From Myxococcaceae bacterium JPH2 (GTDB lineage: Bacteria; Myxococcota; Myxococcia; Myxococcales; Myxococcaceae), in assembly GCA_016458225.1 (NCBI GenBank), contig JAEMGR010000016.1, forward strand, positions 62,001 to 126,000: a stretch of 64,000 nt of DNA, written 5' to 3'. A program made the position numbers and the translations under genes. Below are positions 61,026 to 64,000 of this stretch, in pieces. Positions within the stretch are counted from its first letter, which is position 1; the number at the start of each line of letters is the position of its first letter. Below the pieces are notes generated by a model. It was not told the DNA's origin. It worked only from the letters and a program-made list of their open reading frames with translations, and searched no databases.

Positions 61026-63275
61026 CTATGGGGCGTTGAAGTTCACTTTCAGGTCGTAGGTGCCCGCCGCGCTTCCGTAGACCAGGAAGTAGACGTTCTT
61101 CACCGCGGCCGGCACCGTCATGAGGCACTGCTCGGTGGCGGTTCCGGAGTTCGAGCGACAGGTGTAGTTGACCAGGGTGGGGGGCTGAGACCATTGGCCA
61201 TACAGGTCTGGGTTCCCCGTCCCGGTCATCGTGGCCAGGATCTTCTTTCCTGCTGTGACGCAGAGCGGGCCATACAGGATCTGCTCTCCCGCCGCGATGT
61301 TGCCTCGCATCGCCGGGTCGTACGTGGCGGACGTGAACGAAGCCTTCAGGGTGACGTTGGTGTAGTCCGCCTTGCCATACACCATGATGTAGTACCGCCC
61401 GGGCGTCGGGGCGACGAACGCACAGACCTCTTCATTGCCAGGAAGCGCGGACTGACAATCAAAGGTGGTGAGCGTGGGCTGCGCCCCGAACCTCACATAC
61501 AAATCCGCGTTGCCCGTGCCGCCGCTCAGGGTGATGGTGAGCTTGCTCGGGGTGGACACCAGCGAACGGGCATCCGGAGCGCCCGGGGCGAACTCCGTGC
61601 AGGGCGCGCCATCTGGCGACTTCGGCACGACGAACTCGGCGTACAGCGCGCCGCCCGTATCGCCACCCAGTCCGGACACGGGCACGTTGTTGGTCAGCTC
61701 CAAGACTCCGAGGGGCGCGACCCCCACGGCGCGCCACGCGCCCTCGATGGAGTGGGTCACCCCGGAGCCATAGCCCAGGATGTCCGAGGCCTGTTGCGTG
61801 TAGAGCTTGGCCTGTTCGAAGGTGGTGTTGGGCGTGAAGAGGTTCGTGTTGGCCCAATAGAAAATCTGTCCGGCCTTCTCGAGTCCAATGCCTGTCACGA
61901 TGTTGGTGGTCTTGCCGCGCGGGTGGCTGCCACCCTGCGCGAGCAGATAGAAGGCCAGATTGGCGATGCCAGAGCTGTAGTGCACATCCGTGCCGGTCGT
62001 GTAGCTCGGGTAGAAATCGAGCGAGGCGCCATCCAGCGCCGGGTCGTTCATGTAGCGGATGGCGTCGTTGGGAATGGCGGGCGTCCACACGTCGTCGCCA
62101 ATCTTGTACACGCCGCTGTCAATGACCCAGCCCTTCATCCAGGACTCGCAGAAGGCGGAGAAGATGTCACTCAGCGACTCGCTCAGCGCACCCGACTGGT
62201 TGGAGAAGGTGAGGTTCGAGGTGTAGGTCGTCACGGCATGGGTCAGCTCATGGACCGTGACGTCCTGGGACTTTCCCAGCGCGATGGCGTTCACGCCGTC
62301 ACCGTCGCCGTACACCATCTGGGTTCCATTCCAGAAGGCGCCCACGTAGTTGGAGCTGTAGTGCACCGAGCTGCGGAGCCGCGCGCCCGCTCCGTCAAAC
62401 GAGTCACGGCCGAAGTTCTGGAAGAAGCACTGGTAGAAGGTGCCCAGGTGGCCGAAGTTCATGTCCACGTGGGTGTCGCCGGTGGCCGAGCTTCCCTCGG
62501 AACGTCGGAGCGTTCCGGGCAAGGAGGTGCCGTTGTTGGCGGAGTACACCTGCCGATTCAGCGCCGTCTGGATCTGCGAGTGGACGGCCAGCCGAGTGCC
62601 CGTCTCCGCGTCCACGTACACGCGCTCATCGACGGGGAGCTCACCGCGCTGTCCGGTGACGCGCACCTCATAGGCCAGTCTCATCGGGCGGTCGTCTTCG
62701 CCCAGGAAGTACACGAGCGGAGCAGGGCGCTCGACCTCGGGAGCCGTGACGTCCAGGTCGTGCACCGCGACGCGCAGGGCCACGGCTTCCGAGATCGAAG
62801 GCGTCACCGCCGCCGTCACGCCGTCGCGTGCCGAGCCGTTGGCCGCATAGATGCGTCCGGTGACGTCCGCGTGGAGGAGCAGCTCGCCGCCCACGACGCG
62901 GAGGCCGTTCTTGAACTGCTGGAAGCGCAAGTGGCGATGGCCCATCGCGTCGACGTTCACGCTCGACAGGGCGAGGTCCTCGGCGCGCAAGCGGAACGCG
63001 GGGGCAATGCCTCGCAGCGACGCCTGAACTCGAGGCGCGGCGCGCAGTTGCTGCGCCTCCGAGCCACTGTCGATTCGCCCGAGGTCGCCTCGGATGAAAT
63101 AGGGAATGCCTCCTTGCGTTCCCAGGCTCCGCGCATCGTGCAGATTCTTCAGCGCGGCCTGGATGTCCTGCTCGCTCGTCGCCTGCGCATCCGCCGAGGC
63201 TTCCGCTGACATGCCGCCCATGCAAAGCGACAGGCCAGCCCAGGCTGCCCATAGACTTCTCAACGCGCTTGTCAT
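61026..63275 (-). CDS. M4 (thermolysin-like) metalloprotease with C-terminal PPC domains
   Basis: A 749-residue secreted zinc protease; the ATG at 63275 with GGGGGAG upstream gives a signal peptide (MTSALRSLWAAWAGLSLCMG). An FTP/PepSY propeptide follows (about 35-200: FRLRAEDLALSSVNVDAMGH, GGELLLHADVTGRIYAANGS). The M4 domain has the zinc site HELTH near residue 340 with the downstream Glu in GALSESLSDIF, DVHYSSGIANLAFYLLAQGG, and a late active-site His region. Two C-terminal beta-sandwich PPC-type domains (about 520-640 and 650-749) end it. It would be released and matured by propeptide cleavage, digesting prey or environmental protein. Confidence 0.95.
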   Translation of the reverse strand: MTSALRSLWAAWAGLSLCMGGMSAEASADAQATSEQDIQAALKNLHDARSLGTQGGIPYFIRGDLGRIDSGSEAQQLRAAPRVQASLRGIAPAFRLRAEDLALSSVNVDAMGHRHLRFQQFKNGLRVVGGELLLHADVTGRIYAANGSARDGVTAAVTPSISEAVALRVAVHDLDVTAPEVERPAPLVYFLGEDDRPMRLAYEVRVTGQRGELPVDERVYVDAETGTRLAVHSQIQTALNRQVYSANNGTSLPGTLRRSEGSSATGDTHVDMNFGHLGTFYQCFFQNFGRDSFDGAGARLRSSVHYSSNYVGAFWNGTQMVYGDGDGVNAIALGKSQDVTVHELTHAVTTYTSNLTFSNQSGALSESLSDIFSAFCESWMKGWVIDSGVYKIGDDVWTPAIPNDAIRYMNDPALDGASLDFYPSYTTGTDVHYSSGIANLAFYLLAQGGSHPRGKTTNIVTGIGLEKAGQIFYWANTNLFTPNTTFEQAKLYTQQASDILGYGSGVTHSIEGAWRAVGVAPLGVLELTNNVPVSGLGGDTGGALYAEFVVPKSPDGAPCTEFAPGAPDARSLVSTPSKLTITLSGGTGNADLYVRFGAQPTLTTFDCQSALPGNEEVCAFVAPTPGRYYIMVYGKADYTNVTLKASFTSATYDPAMRGNIAAGEQILYGPLCVTAGKKILATMTGTGNPDLYGQWSQPPTLVNYTCRSNSGTATEQCLMTVPAAVKNVYFLVYGSAAGTYDLKVNFNAP

Positions 63276-63482
63276 CGAAGACTCCCCCACTTCGAGTGAT
63301 GCCTTATTGTGGCGAATTGCTGCTTATTCGTGAATGTGGGGCGAGTGGGGTGCGGCGTCAGCGTTGTATGGAAATGCCGCTGCATTCAGACACGGCGGAG
63401 GAGGGCCGTGTCGCTGGAGTGCGGGGGCTCGGAACGCCACGATGTGCGTCTGCGCCGAAGGCGGCAGGGGAGGCCCGGCGGG

Positions 63483-64000
63483 TCAGCGAGCGTTGGGCAT
63501 CGCCTCGAAGGGCCAGGGGTGGACGGCTTGGGGATCCGTCTGGGGTTGCCTCCCGAGCCTCATGTCCGCGAGTTCCTGCGCGATTCTCCAGGGCGTCCAC
63601 CCGCGGCGGTTCGTCAGGACGATGACGGTGAGGCGCCGCTCCGGGTACTTCACGATGGCATTGGTGAAGCCGCACGTCTCGCCATGGTGAGACAGGCGTC
63701 GGAGGCCCTGGTCGTCATCGACGAACCAGCCAAAGCCATACGTGGATACCGATCCATCGGGAAGAACCGGCGGAGTCCATGCCTGGGATTGAAGGTCCGC
63801 GTGAAGGATGCGGTGCTCCTCCTGGGCCACGTCCCACGCGGCGAGGTCATCGATGGATGAGTAGATGCCGCCATCGCCCAGGACAGCGCTGGTGGGGCTC
63901 TGGTCCGAGGGGACGAACCCGCTGGGCGCGGGGGCGTAACCCAACGCACGGTGTGGGACGGTGGAGATGCCCTCTTCGTGGGCCACGGTGGTGGCCATAC
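63483..64000 (-). CDS. serine hydrolase (beta-lactamase/class C PBP type), C-terminal part
   Basis: The C-terminal 171 residues of a serine beta-lactamase-fold protein; the start and the catalytic S-x-x-K lie outside the window. Visible motifs include GGIYSSIDDLAAWD (typical of the ADP/ABL-like class C fold after the Tyr motif), TYGFGWFVDD, and SHHGETCGF, where HGE stands in place of the KTG triad, as in many esterase/D-aminopeptidase-type members. It likely hydrolyses an ester or D-amino-acid peptide; the substrate is unknown. Confidence 0.88.
   Translation of the reverse strand, partial: MATTVAHEEGISTVPHRALGYAPAPSGFVPSDQSPTSAVLGDGGIYSSIDDLAAWDVAQEEHRILHADLQSQAWTPPVLPDGSVSTYGFGWFVDDDQGLRRLSHHGETCGFTNAIVKYPERRLTVIVLTNRRGWTPWRIAQELADMRLGRQPQTDPQAVHPWPFEAMPNAR

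Noticed and set aside
1..64000. tRNA, rRNA, IS element or phage genes
   Set aside because: No cloverleaf-like segment, rRNA-like stretch, transposase motif or terminal inverted repeats were seen in the gaps.

Overview
The window is GC-rich, densely coded DNA with strong third-position G/C, so long open frames appear on the opposite strand of almost every gene. Many secreted lipoproteins, a eukaryote-like Ser/Thr kinase, a giant lipoprotein subtilase ending in a Gly-Cys, hydrophobic, poly-Arg tail (MYXO-CTERM-like) and predatory-type metalloproteases point to a myxobacterium, probably of the Myxococcus/Corallococcus/Archangium group. I see no rRNA, tRNA, CRISPR array, insertion sequence or phage gene, and no gene-free stretch reaches 300 bases.

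Layout. 1-7.6 kb: the end of an OmpA-type protein, a lipoprotein, a methyltransferase, an MFS exporter, an isopenicillin N synthase-like dioxygenase, an M35 metalloprotease with a separate lipoprotein resembling its N-terminal domain, a class-I glutamine amidotransferase and an NTF2-like protein. 7.8-9.7 kb: pantothenate kinase and a KirBac-type channel. 9.8-18.3 kb: the most interesting locus, a probable TOMM (thiazole/oxazole-modified microcin) type RiPP cluster. It has a kinase/degenerate cyclase/ATPase/TPR fusion followed 17 bases later by a precursor with a nitrile-hydratase-like leader and a C-terminal Cys. Converging on these are a GNAT protein, a fused leader-binding/YcaO cyclodehydratase and an amidohydrolase. 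18.5-23.5 kb: single-chain xanthine dehydrogenase, XdhC and a small protein. 23.7-25.6 kb: a TetR regulator divergent from an SDR-fold protein with a clear operator/promoter between them, then an Spy-like protein. 25.7-31.2 kb: CstA with YbdD, and transhydrogenase PntAB. 31.4-33.7 kb: an aminotransferase, a cold-shock protein with a long leader and terminator, and an NYN-domain protein. 33.7-40 kb: an RND efflux operon (outer-membrane factor, adaptor, pump) divergent from a MarR regulator. 40-42.2 kb: a long RluA-type pseudouridine synthase and a small secreted protein. 42.3-49.6 kb: three strong stem-loops and the 2392-residue subtilase with eight tandem 100-residue repeats. 49.8-54.3 kb: an octaheme cytochrome with a coupled membrane protein, a membrane-anchored hexapeptide-repeat protein and an unknown protein. 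54.3-60.9 kb: a beta-helix lipoprotein, a 795-residue unknown protein, small membrane and lipoprotein genes and a broken ferritin-like lipoprotein gene. 61-64 kb: an M4 metalloprotease with two C-terminal PPC-type domains and the end of a serine hydrolase.

How it fits together. Most of the window is housekeeping metabolism, efflux, or secreted digestive and surface proteins fitting a predatory soil bacterium. The TOMM-like locus is a self-contained system: the fusion kinase could sense or gate, the precursor is the substrate, and the YcaO fusion with the amidohydrolase and acetyltransferase would modify it. No dedicated exporter, leader protease or flavin dehydrogenase is visible in the cluster.
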